Source of the DNA: Pseudomonas sp. ERMR1:02
Lineage (GTDB): Bacteria > Pseudomonadota > Gammaproteobacteria > Pseudomonadales > Pseudomonadaceae
Assembly (NCBI RefSeq): GCF_002277815.1
Contig: NZ_NKJI01000033.1
Coordinates: 1-47,381, forward strand
Length of the DNA stretch: 47,381 nt
Direction of reading: 5' to 3'
Every line of letters begins with the position of its first letter. Positions within the stretch are counted from its first letter, which is position 1. Below the pieces are notes generated by a model. That model saw only the letters and a list, made by a program, of their open reading frames with translations. It was not told the DNA's origin and did not search any database. A program made the position numbers and the translations under genes. Below are positions 26,550-36,170 of this stretch, in pieces.

Positions 26550-28316
26550 ATGAATCAGCAAAACTCTACCGAAGTCCTTGAAGTACCCGTATTGATCGTT
26601 GGCGGAGGGCCATCAGGTCTTGCTGCCTCGCTACTGCTGTCGCGTTACGGCATCAAAAGCCTATTGATCAACAAGTACCGCTGGACGGCCAACAGTCCAC
26701 GGGCACACATCACCAACCAGCGCACCGTCGAAGTGTACCGTGATGCCGGTGTTGAAGATTCGGTAGTCGCCGCCGCCACGCCGCATGAGCTGATGGCCAA
26801 CAATGTCTGGGCCACCAGTTTTGCGGGCCAGGAGCTGGGTCGCCTGCTGACTTGGGGTAATGCCATCGAGCGTAAGTCCGACTATGAGATGGCCAGCCCT
26901 TCGGCGATGTGCAACATCCCCCAACACGTGCTTGAACCCATTATCGCCAACGAAGCGTTGCGAGCGGGTAGCGAAATGCGCTTTAACAGCGAGCTGCTCG
27001 ACTTCACCCAGGATGCAGACGGCGTCACCGCTCGCATTCTCGATCGTACCGTGGGCCACGAATATGAGGTTCGCGCCCAGTACATGATCGGTGCTGACGG
27101 TGCGCGCAGTCGTGTGATGGAACTGCTTGGAATACCGCTGGAAGGCGAAATGGGCCTGGGTTGCGCGGTCAACGTCTGGCTGCGCGCCGACCTGCGCCGT
27201 TACTGTGAGAGCCGTCCCGGCGTACTGTACTGGATGGTCCAGCCGGGCAACGACTACTGGGTGGGCAGCGGCACCTTCATCTGTGTAAAACCCTGGACTG
27301 AATGGGTCATGCTCTACATGTACGACCCCACCCAGGGTGAGCCGGACCTGAGTGAAGCGGCCATCATCGAGCGCGCGCGACGGGTGATCGGCGACGCTGA
27401 AATCCCCGTCGAAATTCTCTCCACCAGCAAGTGGCAGATCAACCATGTTGTCGCCAACCGATACTCCCAGGGGCGGGTGTTCTGTGCGGGCGATGCCGTG
27501 CACCGCCACCCACCGGCCAACGGCCTGGGCACAAACACCTCGGTGCAGGACGTGTACAACCTGGCCTGGAAGCTCGCGATGGTGCTCAACGGCCAGGCCG
27601 GTCCCGGCTTGTTGGACAGCTACAACACTGAGCGCCAGCCGGTCGGGCGGCAGGTCGTTGACCGGGCGATGGGCAGCGTGCGCAACATGCTGCCGATTGC
27701 CAACGCCTTGGGTTTCAAACCAGGACAGAGCGAAGAAGAAGGCTGGGCCAGCCTGGGTGAGCTGTATGCCGAAAGCGAAGTCGGTCGCGAGCGGCGCGCC
27801 GAGTTGAACCAGGCCATCGCCTTGCAAAACTACCAATTCAATTGTCATGGCGTGGAACTGGGCCAGCGCTATCGCAGCTCGGCTGTTATTGATGATGGCA
27901 GCGAACAACCAGCCTATACACGAGACCGCGAATTGTATTACCACGCCACCACCTGGCCCGGTGCGCGCTTGCCCCATGCCTGGCTGCATGATGCCCAAGG
28001 TCATCGAGTGTCGACGCTGGATATCTGCGGTAAGGGCCGTCTGACCCTGCTTACCGGTCATGGCGGTGCGGTCTGGAACGAGGCCGCTGAGGCAGCGGCC
28101 CGCGAGCTGGGCATCGAGTTGCAAGTCAGGCGTATCGGTATCGGCCTCGAATACGCCGACAGCTATGGCGACTGGGCTCGCTTACGCGAGATCGAGGAAG
28201 ACGGCTGCCTGTTGGTGCGTCCGGATAACCACATCGGCTGGCGTGCACAGAGCGCCAAACATGCCAATGGGGCGGTCCTGCTCGACGTGCTCAAGAGCCT
28301 GCTCGACCGCCGCTAG
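26550..28316 (+). CDS. FAD-dependent phenol monooxygenase (TfdB/HbpA-like)
   Basis: A 588-residue class A flavoprotein hydroxylase. FAD and NADPH motifs are in the expected order: LIVGGGPSGLAAS near residue 15, IGADGARSRVM near 180, and RVFCAGDAVHRHPPANGLG near 310 followed by NTSVQDVYNLAWKLAMVL. A thioredoxin-like C-terminal domain follows. These match TfdB and HbpA, which hydroxylate phenols to catechols in the cytoplasm. It follows the extradiol dioxygenase by 40 bases, so the product catechol would be cleaved directly. The ATG at 26550 is used. The longer open frame upstream belongs to the dioxygenase. Confidence 0.92.
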   Translation: MNQQNSTEVLEVPVLIVGGGPSGLAASLLLSRYGIKSLLINKYRWTANSPRAHITNQRTVEVYRDAGVEDSVVAAATPHELMANNVWATSFAGQELGRLLTWGNAIERKSDYEMASPSAMCNIPQHVLEPIIANEALRAGSEMRFNSELLDFTQDADGVTARILDRTVGHEYEVRAQYMIGADGARSRVMELLGIPLEGEMGLGCAVNVWLRADLRRYCESRPGVLYWMVQPGNDYWVGSGTFICVKPWTEWVMLYMYDPTQGEPDLSEAAIIERARRVIGDAEIPVEILSTSKWQINHVVANRYSQGRVFCAGDAVHRHPPANGLGTNTSVQDVYNLAWKLAMVLNGQAGPGLLDSYNTERQPVGRQVVDRAMGSVRNMLPIANALGFKPGQSEEEGWASLGELYAESEVGRERRAELNQAIALQNYQFNCHGVELGQRYRSSAVIDDGSEQPAYTRDRELYYHATTWPGARLPHAWLHDAQGHRVSTLDICGKGRLTLLTGHGGAVWNEAAEAAARELGIELQVRRIGIGLEYADSYGDWARLREIEEDGCLLVRPDNHIGWRAQSAKHANGAVLLDVLKSLLDRR

Positions 28317-28451
28317 TCCTTTACACCCTCTGAACGCATGAACTTTCGCGCGGGTCGGCAACGGCCCGCTACGGACATCGTTTGCCCGTGAAACAGGCAT
28401 GCGCGACGGCTTTCGCGTCACCCGCAATAACAACAATAAAAGAGGCTGGTC

Positions 28452-29809
28452 ATGTTGAACATCGGCAAAACAATGCTCGGTACGGGTTTGCTCGCCCTCG
28501 CATCACTGCATTTACAGGCGCAAGAACAGGAAAAGGGTGAAGGCTCGCTGGTACGCAGCCTTTTCGGCCCAAGCCTGGAACAGGATTATGGAATCAAGGT
28601 CTCGGGGCTGCTCGACATCGGTTACGTACGCAACAACCGTTCAACCAGCGATGAGCGCGATGACGGCCTGAGCAACCTGCCGCTGACCGGTTATTCGGAC
28701 GAGGGCCTGGAGCTGGCCTCGGTGCATTTGTTTATCGACAAGCCACTGGTTGCCAACGTTATCCCACGCGTCACTCCCCTGCCGGGGCCAAGCCCTGAGC
28801 AGTTTTCCTTCGGTTTCAGCATGGAAACCCTCTACGGGCGCAACGGGCAATTCGCCCGCACGTTCGGCTGGGATATGCACTGGGATGCCAACTCGCCCGG
28901 CGATGACGACCCCGACTCGGCCAAACGCCACAAGCAGAAGTTTGTCGCCACCCCCAACTTGTTTGCATCTATATACATGCCCTACGGTCCCGGCGTCAGT
29001 TTGATAGCCGGCATCTTCGGCCCAGCCATCGGCTACGAAATTCCACCGAACATCCGTGAGTCGCGCAACCCGTTCGCCAGCAAGACCTACGCTTTCGTCA
29101 CTGAGCCCAGCACTGTGTCCGGCATCCTCGCCAGCACCCGTCTTTTCAATGGCGATAGCGGTCTGCTCGGGGCAGAGCTGGGAGTTGTACAAGGCTGGAA
29201 CAACCTGCGTGACAACAACCACGGCAAGTCACTGATGGGCGCCCTGCGTTGGCGCACCGCCGATATGGGCACTTGGGTCGACTACGAGTTCATGGTTGGC
29301 GACGAGGAGAACCATAACGTCGATGACGTACAGGCGCCCACCGCACGGCTGATTTCACCCCGCGGTCAGCTTCGCCAACAGCACTCACTCAATGGTTGGC
29401 ACACCTTTGATAAGCAATGGTCGATGGGCGCCGAATTGGTCTACGGCCGACAGTCCGGCGACGGCAAAGCCGATACCGTGGACATCGTCACCGGACCGGG
29501 CTTCGATGGTGCTTCCTGGTGGGGAGTCAACAGCGTGTTGACCTACCAATCGCGCCCTGATTTGGCGTTCTCGCTGCGTGGTGAGCACTTCCGCGACCAT
29601 GACGGATTGTGCTGTTCCCCACCAGCACTGCGCAGGGCGACTTCAATGCCTTGACCGTCGGCCTGCGCTGGGACGTCAGTAAAAACGTCAGTTTGCGCCC
29701 CGAGCTGCGTTATGACTGGTTCGAGCCGCTTGACCACGATCGCATCTACGGCAACGGCCGCGACCGGACACAAATGACCGGGCTGGTCGAAGCGCTGGTT
29801 TATTTCTAA
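28452..29809 (+). pseudogene. OmpL-like beta-barrel porin-2 family protein, frameshifted
   Basis: An outer-membrane barrel of 452 residues after restoring one T at 29607-29608. It has a signal peptide (MLNIGKTMLGTGLLALASLH, cleaved near LQAQ) and alternating strands such as YGIKVSGLLDIGYVRNN and FSFGFSMETLYGRNGQFART. After the break it continues as VLFPTSTAQGDFNALTVGL and ends LVEALVYF with a terminal Phe. This resembles the putative beta-barrel porin-2 family. It sits between the hydroxylase and MFS genes and presumably admits the aromatic substrate. The missing T is probably a sequencing error. Confidence 0.8.
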
Positions 29810-29874
29810 CCCTTCCGTTGTGCGCCGGCTGTCGGCGTCATGTCCACCCATGCCCGCAAGGGCGGAGAACTGTC

Positions 29875-31118
29875 ATGAACAATAAGAAATGGGACTCAGC
29901 TTACGAATGGAAGGCCGTCGCGCTGCTCGCGCTGGGTTTTGGTCTGGTCGGTCTGGATCGCTTCATCATTCTGCCGCTGTTCCCGGTGATGATGCGCGAC
30001 CTCAATCTCAATTATCAGGACCTCGGCAACATCTCTGCGGTGCTGGCGCTCGCGTGGGGGATTTCCTCGATCTTCATGGGGCGTTTATCTGATCGCATCG
30101 GTCGGCGCAAGGTGATCATCCCATCTGTGATTGTGTTTTCGTTGCTGGCCGGTTTGTCGGGCCTGGCTACTGGAGTCGGCGCGCTGCTGTTGATCCGCGC
30201 TGTCATGGGCGTCGCAGAGGGCGCTTTTACTCCCACCTCTATCGCCGCTACCGCCGAAGCTTCGCATCCCAAGCGACTGGGCATGAACATCGGCATTCAG
30301 CAGTCATTTTTCCCTTTGCTAGGCCTCGGCTTGGCACCCATTGTTGCCACCCAATTGCTGCTGATCGTCCCGTCCTGGCGCTGGGTATTCGTGCTGGTGT
30401 CGGTGCCCGGGTTTCTGATCGCTTGGGCGCTGTACCGCGTACTACGGATAACCGCCAGACAGTGGCGACTGCGCAGCACGACGAGTTGCCTCGGACCAGT
30501 TGGAAGACCGTGCTTCGCCAACGCAATGTGCTGCTCAATATCGCGTGCATGTTCTGCATGCTGACCTGCTTGTTCGTCAGCTCGGTCATGCTGCCGAACT
30601 ACCTGACTGACTTTCTGCATATGGGTATACAGCAGATGGGTTTCGTCATGTCAGCCATCGGTTTCGGTGGCTTCTGCGGCATGGTGCTGATGCCTACCCT
30701 CTCCGACCGTCTGGGGCGAAAACCTGTCGCCCTGCTTTCTTGTCTCGCTACAGGCGTGGCGCTGTGGCTGATGATTCAAACCGGTGCCGAACCGTTGAAA
30801 CTGTTTCTGTTGTTGTTCGCGACCACCTTCTTCAACTTCAGCATGATCTGCATGACCGTCGGTCCGCTCACCAGCGAGTCAGTATCGCCTGCGCTGGTCT
30901 CCACGGCCACAGGTCTGGTCGTCGGCATTGGAGAAGTGTTCGGCGGTGGCGTGGCTCCCGCGTTGGCTGGTTACATTGCCCAACACCACGGCATCGAAAA
31001 CACGCTGTACCTAGCCTTGAGTGGCGCGGTGTCCGGCCTGATCATCGCGTTATTCCTGCGCGAAACAGCCCCCGGCCGCGTGATGTTGAAAGCAAAAGTC
31101 AAAGAGGAAGCTGCATAG
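29875..31118 (+). pseudogene. MFS transporter of the rightward operon, frameshifted
   Basis: A major facilitator of 414 residues after one G is restored at 30446-30447. Motif A is GRLSDRIGRRKVII after segment 2, and TLSDRLGRKPVALL is its counterpart in the second half. LIRAVMGVAEGAFTPTS is the segment 4 region. The break falls in the central cytoplasmic loop (VLRDNRQT after correction), so both six-helix halves are complete. It is the last gene of the rightward operon, after the porin, and probably imports the aromatic substrate. The loss is most likely a sequencing error. Confidence 0.85.
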
Positions 31119-32109
31119 AAGAACGACGTCTTTCCAGGAGACAAAAGGGAAACATCATTAACGCTCCAGCGGGAGAAGACAGGACGTCGGAATGGAATCT
31201 GCTCTTGTGGAAAGGCCAGGGTGGGGCCCCGACCATGTGCATGCTATCGCCCGGAGTCACGAACGCCGCCCATAAACTCAAATTGCACAATGCCAATCAT
31301 GGCTAACTTCTGCTTTCGGCCTCGCTCGGTTCGCTAAAAAAACCGAGCTGATGCCGAGTGCCTTGATTAACCTGCCTGGTGCGCAGCTGCTCTTGCAAGA
31401 TAACGCGGTGTTATCCAGTCATCTGGCGGAGGCCAGAACGATAAATCTGAACCTACAATTTGCATCTGAAGCTTTGCCCGACAATAAGGATTAAGGAGTC
31501 AGAGCAATCATCGTGGGCGAAACTTGAACCGTAAACAAAGCACAATAACAAATTCCATTATGTAGCTCTTTGATTCCCGCATTTCAATAATGAGTGGCGC
31601 GTATATCTACGTGCTGAACATCACCAGTTTTCAGCTCCAAACCAATGCAGTCATCAATTGAAAGATGAACTTATCCGTTGACCACCCACCTTCGTGCCAG
31701 AAACGGCACTTACTCCGATGCCCGCCGCAATAAATGGTTTGAAGTTTTCGCCTGATAATTCATAAACGAACACAGATGAAAGCGAAACAGAGTGGCGGCC
31801 GCCTGCTCTCCCCTTCTACTAATACTTATAGCCTATATCTCAGTAACCACTCAGCGCATCGCTTTTATCCCCCCGAGAAACCCCATTCACTGCGGCAAAT
31901 CAGATCGCCCTGATTCGACAATCCTACCGCTCGTGAAATTCCGGAAACAAGTCCATGAAATTAACTTCCGGCAACGAGGAGAATCGAAATGACTGCTGCC
32001 AATAGAGCTCTTAATCAACTCCTAAACCGATCATAGTTGTTGAATAAACCAATATCGCCAAAGCATTTGCTTGATGGTCTTTTATAAAAACCCAGATCCC
32101 AGCCTCAGA
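31119..32109. other. Long intergenic stretch without a recognised gene
   Basis: About 1 kb between the MFS gene and the oxidase operon. Composition becomes clearly AT-richer from about 31.5 kb. It holds one copy of a structured repeat (31316-31378) and a 47-codon open frame at 31351-31494 (MPSALINLPGAQ...) that starts inside the repeat, has no ribosome site and matches no family I know. I see no transposase or RNA gene. Confidence 0.45.
31316..31378 (+). repeat. Structured repeat, copy A
   Basis: TCGGC and GCCGA form an outer stem, CTCGGTT and AACCGAG an inner stem, with side bulges CTCG and CTGAT, and the conserved tail CCTTGATTAA-CCTGCCTG. A second copy with the same bulges and tail but a changed and still paired inner stem lies at 44181-44245. 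Its nature is unknown. Confidence 0.65.
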
Positions 32110-32241
32110 TTAAAACATATTGAACACTGCTTTTAATACACCACAAGTCAGCGCCACGACGAGAATCGAAGCGATATAAATTAAAACAGCCCACAAAATT
32201 TGGCACTTTAGTGGTGAGTACGGCTTGCGCGGCATAAACAT
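32110..32241 (-). CDS. DUF2474-type small membrane subunit of the bd oxidase
   Basis: A 43-residue protein starting MFMPRKPYSPLK, with one membrane helix (ILWAVLIYIASILVVALTCG). It starts three bases after the cioB stop codon, so it is translationally linked. Length, a basic N-terminus followed by Trp and a single helix, and position match DUF2474 proteins that accompany cyanide-insensitive bd oxidases of proteobacteria. It probably stabilises or completes the oxidase, as CydX does in E. coli. Confidence 0.75.
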   Translation of the reverse strand: MFMPRKPYSPLKCQILWAVLIYIASILVVALTCGVLKAVFNMF

Positions 32242-32244
32242 CGT

Positions 32245-33242
32245 TTAATCTCCCTTAACGTTACTTGCTTTACCCCGAAAAACCCAGTAAGCAAAAGCGT
32301 TGTACCCGAGAACAACCGGCAACATAACCGCTGTTCCAACGATCACTATAAGTTGACTTTCACGCGAAGCTGCTGCCTCTACATATGTCATGTTATAAGG
32401 TACTACATACGGCCACAGTACGCTCACGAATCCAAATAACAATACAAGCACGGCCCCATACTGAAAAACAACGGCCTGCAATCCGACTTACCGTCGACAG
32501 ACCTTAAGGCAAGTGCCCATAACACGAAACTCAAAACCGCAACTACAATAAGCATAGTTGGTTGACTACTCCACAGCTGCTCAATACGGAAAGCCCCAAG
32601 TGAGAAGGTACAGGTCAAAACGGTTAGTACCAGAAAAGCGATTAACGCCTGTCGCAGCAGCAATTTTTGGAGATGCTGCAACTGCCCCTCGGTCCTCCAG
32701 TACGTCCAACCCGCACCGAGCGCTGCATAAGCAGTCACTGTCGTAAGGCCCACCAGCATATTGAACCAAGTGAATACATCAAGAGTATTGCCGGCGAAGC
32801 GTTCATGATCGACCACTACGTCACCAGATAACAGTGCGCCAGCAACCAAACCTTGACAGAAGGCAGCGACTATCGAACCGATGCTAAACGCATAGTCCCA
32901 GAAGTGTTTGAAGCGCGTTTCTGAACGAAATTCTATGGATACCCCTCGGAAGCCCAGTGCAACCAACATCACCAAAAATGGTAAATAGAACGCCGGCACC
33001 AAGACAGAGTAAGCGGTGGGAAAGGCCCCAAACAGTGTGATAGCAGCCAAGATGAGCCAAGTTTCGTTTCCATCCCAAATCGGTGCAATCGTCTCAACCA
33101 GTTCGTCGCGCTCATCCAAATCTTTTGTGATGAGTAACAGGATGCCTATCCCCAAGTCGAAACCATCTGCGAGCACATACATCGCAAGGGCAAAGACAGC
33201 AATTAGAATGCAAATAACACTCGTTGTCGCATTGATGTCCAT
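32245..33242 (-). pseudogene. cioB: Cytochrome bd-type quinol oxidase subunit II (CioB), frameshifted
   Basis: Subunit II of a bd-type oxidase, 332 residues after restoring one T (plus-strand AA at 32480-32481). It starts MDINATTSVICILIAVFALA, followed by the conserved DGFDLGIGILL and IAPIWDGNETWLILA. The C-terminal part resumes as LQAVVFQYGAVLVLLFGF and ends NAFAYWVFRGKA. It lies 16 bases downstream of cioA and runs into the DUF2474 gene. With subunit I it oxidises ubiquinol and reduces oxygen in the inner membrane. A sequencing error is the simplest explanation for the break. Confidence 0.88.
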
Positions 33243-33258
33243 GATGAAACCTCTTTAT

Positions 33259-34656
33259 TTAAACGTATGGCGTTTTGTTACCAGGCTTCGCTATCATCAA
33301 CGCTCTTTTGAGAGAGCCTCCATACGGCGAATGTGCAGCTATGTCGCTCGGCCCCTTTCGAATCACGTTGCAAGTTATTGCTATAAAGCTTACTAAGAAT
33401 ACCGTGTACGTGATAGCAAACAATATTAAGGTGAACAGCATACTGTTGGCAGGGACAGGTGATACTGCGTCTGCGGTGCGTAAATATCCGTAGATCACCC
33501 ACGGTTGTCGGCCGATCTCCGAGGTATACCATCCCGCAACCGTGGCGATGAATCCAACGGGAATCATGTACATCAGAAGTCGGTGAAACCATGTTGCACT
33601 GAACAATCTCTTGCGTAATCGCAACCAAATACCTAAGGATGCCGTAGCAAACATCAGCAGGCCGAGCAAAAACATCGTTCGAAATGCATAAAACACCGCC
33701 CCCATTGGCGGCCGATCAGGGGCCAGTGTTTCCTTCAGTCCATGCACGGTACCTGTAAGCGAGTGCGTCAGCATGAGGCTGCCGAGATAGGGAATTCCAA
33801 ATTGAATGCCGTTGCGCTCTTCCTGCTGATTGGGAGTAATAAACAACAGATATGCAGCGTTCGCCGTCGGTTCCCAGTACCCCTCCATTGCCTGAAACTT
33901 GGCTGGCTGATAGTCGGCCATTCGAAACGCCAAAGTGTCACCTAAAGAGAGCTGTGCAGCAATCGCTATGGACCCGAAACCAAGACTGAGCGATAGTGTT
34001 CGTCGCGCAAAATCCAAGTGTCGCTGCCGTAGTAGGTAGAACGCAGCAACACCGGCAATGAAAAAAGAGACCGCAATGTAGGCGGCTAGCAGCATGTGGG
34101 GTAGACGCACTAAATAGGACGGATTGAAGATAACTTGCAGACGGTCAATTACTTCAAACTTGCCGGCGATGGCGTCGTACACAACACCGTGTGGTGTATG
34201 CATCCAGGAGTTTGCCGCTAGAATCCACGCCGCCGAAATAGTAGTGCCCAGTGCGACCATTAGGGTCGCGAAGAAATGTAACTTTGGCCCTACCCTACCC
34301 ATACCAAATAGCATAATACCAAGAAAGCCAGCCTCTAGAAAAAAGGCGGTGAGCACCTCAAGCGCAATCATCGGACCTATTACTGGACCTGCAATGCGTG
34401 AAAATCCGGAAAAATTAGTACCTAATTCGAACGATAGGACAAGCCCGCTTACTACCCCTACACCAAAGCCAAGAGCAAAAATTTTCAGCCAAAAGCGATA
34501 TATACGGAGATATAGTTGATCTCCGGTCTTCAACCACACCCCCTCAACGATCGTGAGAAAGGCAGCCAGCCCAATTGACATCGTCGGAAAGATAATGTGG
34601 AATGTTATTGTTAGTCCAAATTGTACTCGGGCAAGAAAAACTGGGTCGAGCAGCAT
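33259..34656 (-). CDS. cioA: Cytochrome bd-type quinol oxidase subunit I (CioA)
   Basis: Intact subunit I, 465 residues. His 20 in TFHIIFPTMSIG is the expected haem b595/d region ligand. GRQPWVIYGYLRT marks the quinol-binding Q-loop, and the short loop puts it in the cyanide-insensitive (CIO) group, not E. coli CydA. VRLPHMLLAAYIA carries another likely haem ligand. The start at 34656 has GGAGAG upstream. The gene is AT-richer than the catabolic genes on its left, and its codon use (many AAT, TTA, ATA) differs. This suggests a separate origin. CIO is usually used under cyanide, low oxygen or sulfide stress. Confidence 0.93.
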   Translation of the reverse strand: MLLDPVFLARVQFGLTITFHIIFPTMSIGLAAFLTIVEGVWLKTGDQLYLRIYRFWLKIFALGFGVGVVSGLVLSFELGTNFSGFSRIAGPVIGPMIALEVLTAFFLEAGFLGIMLFGMGRVGPKLHFFATLMVALGTTISAAWILAANSWMHTPHGVVYDAIAGKFEVIDRLQVIFNPSYLVRLPHMLLAAYIAVSFFIAGVAAFYLLRQRHLDFARRTLSLSLGFGSIAIAAQLSLGDTLAFRMADYQPAKFQAMEGYWEPTANAAYLLFITPNQQEERNGIQFGIPYLGSLMLTHSLTGTVHGLKETLAPDRPPMGAVFYAFRTMFLLGLLMFATASLGIWLRLRKRLFSATWFHRLLMYMIPVGFIATVAGWYTSEIGRQPWVIYGYLRTADAVSPVPANSMLFTLILFAITYTVFLVSFIAITCNVIRKGPSDIAAHSPYGGSLKRALMIAKPGNKTPYV

Positions 34657-34765
34657 TGGTTATACTCTCCGCGATAGAAGTAATCGATAGCGCTGTATGG
34701 AGTTACCAGATATTTTTCTCAGCCTTAGTAACCACTTTAATTTGAGCAACTGGACAGTCATAGCC

Positions 34766-34951
34766 TCAATCACCCTCATCTACGTTTATATTAGTTCGTC
34801 TCCAAGCGTAAATTGACAGGGCAACAAAGGCAAGTAGCGTGGATACTCCGACCCACTCTCCGAACATATTGATTAACGCTCCAGCCATAACTATGCTGCT
34901 AAAAGCAACAATAATTATGCCTGCGCCGCTTTTCCGGATTCTACCGTTCAT
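34766..34951 (-). CDS. Small hypothetical membrane protein upstream of cioA
   Basis: A 61-residue protein with two hydrophobic helices (AGIIIVAFSSIVMAGALINM and VGVSTLLAFVALSIYAW), a basic N-terminus (MNGRIRKSG) and an acidic tail. It lies 109 bases before cioA on the same strand and has the same AT-rich composition. I do not recognise the family. It may be a small membrane partner of the oxidase. Confidence 0.45.
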   Translation of the reverse strand: MNGRIRKSGAGIIIVAFSSIVMAGALINMFGEWVGVSTLLAFVALSIYAWRRTNINVDEGD

Positions 34952-35570
34952 AGAGTTTCGCTTCGAGGTGTCGAATTCATGTGCGTTCAGTTCTACACTC
35001 TAAACATGTTGCTTAATGACCTGGACGCACGCTGGCGCAACAAATACAGGCAAAGCTGTTGTGAATTATTTGTTGTTTTTTCATAACTGATACAAGTCTC
35101 CTTTCAAAGACTCATCATCCTGGTATTGAGTAATTCTCGGGCTGGACTGTTGCGATCAGCAATTAGTGGTGTGTCATAGCCTGGGTGCAATCCTTCGTGA
35201 TCGCCTCAAAGTGTCAGCGAGGGTGCAGACCAACATCGCAATGATGCTTTGGCGCAGAAGGATCGTTTGATCCGGCATAGTCCCGCAGAAGAGGCGGACT
35301 GGTATCCAGGCCATTGTGCTATCGGAACTAAGCAAACGAATGGGGACTCCGTCACCCACCCAAGCTCGTGGGCTACAGCGGACCTCCAGAGCAGTCTTCA
35401 TCGCGCGTACACTGCAAAACGTGATGGACTCACATTAGTCGTCACGCTGCGTCTTCGGTAGTCATTGGATTAAGCTTCACCGTCTCAAAACTGGAACGAC
35501 TAGACAAAAACGCGTTTATGACTCAAGCGCAAGGATTGCCGCGGGTGTCCCTAGACTTGCCGAATAAATG
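34952..35570. other. Intergenic stretch with no supported gene
   Basis: About 620 bases. The right part of the promoter gap for the oxidase operon is AT-rich. Around 35310-35430 the plus strand has a short open stretch (SKRMGTPSPTQARGLQRTSR) that vaguely recalls a degraded transposase, but it is too short and interrupted to call. No RNA gene or terminator is evident. Confidence 0.4.
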
Positions 35571-36170
35571 TTAGCGGTTGAGTTTGGCGGTTAATTTAGC
35601 GACGTACTCGCCCTGGTGACGAGCGATATCCAGTTCACGCTCGTCGGGTAGACGAGAGCCATCGCCGCCAGCAATGGTTGATGCACCATAAGGCGTTCCG
35701 CCACCCACTTTTGAGATATCGAAGAGTGCTGGATTGCTGTAGCCAATAGGCACAAGGACCATGCCGTGGTGTGCAAGGGTAGTCCAGGTTGAGATGATGG
35801 TCATCTCCTGGCCACCGCCGGTTCCGGTCGAGGTGAACACGCTGGCTAGTTTTCCAACCAAAGCACCTTTGACCCAGAGACCACCGGTCTGATCGAGAAA
35901 ACTGCGCATCTGCCCGGACATGTTGCCGAAACGAGTCGGCGTGCCGAAGATGATCGCATCATAGTCGCCGAGTTCGCCGGGGACTGCGATTGGTGCGTCT
36001 TGGTCTTCTTTGCCATGGGCCGCTTTGAAGGCTTCGGCGCTCATCGTTTCAGGCACACGCTTAACGGTGACCTCTACCCCCGCGACACTGCGAGCGCCCT
36101 CTGCAACGCTCTGTGCCATGGTTTCGATATGGCCATACATCGAATAATAGAGCACGAGTAGCTTAGCCAT
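35571..36170 (-). CDS. wrbA: NAD(P)H:quinone oxidoreductase WrbA
   Basis: An intact 199-residue flavodoxin-like protein. LVLYYSMYGHIETMAQSVAE is the FMN phosphate loop at the N-terminus. FGTPTRFGNMSGQMRSFLDQ and FTSTGTGGGQEMTI are the other WrbA signatures, and GGTPYGASTIAGGDGSR completes the FMN pocket. WrbA reduces quinones by two electrons and avoids semiquinone radicals. Beside a phenol/catechol pathway it could protect against quinones formed from catechols. Codon use is again GC-rich. It stands alone on the minus strand. Confidence 0.96.
   Translation of the reverse strand: MAKLLVLYYSMYGHIETMAQSVAEGARSVAGVEVTVKRVPETMSAEAFKAAHGKEDQDAPIAVPGELGDYDAIIFGTPTRFGNMSGQMRSFLDQTGGLWVKGALVGKLASVFTSTGTGGGQEMTIISTWTTLAHHGMVLVPIGYSNPALFDISKVGGGTPYGASTIAGGDGSRLPDERELDIARHQGEYVAKLTAKLNR

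Noticed and set aside
31351..31494. 47-codon open frame beginning MPSALINLPGAQ
   Set aside because: It starts inside the structured repeat, has no ribosome site and is not open in the second repeat copy.
35310..35430. Possible degraded transposase segment
   Set aside because: Only about 25 residues look suggestive, the frame is interrupted, and no terminal repeats are visible.
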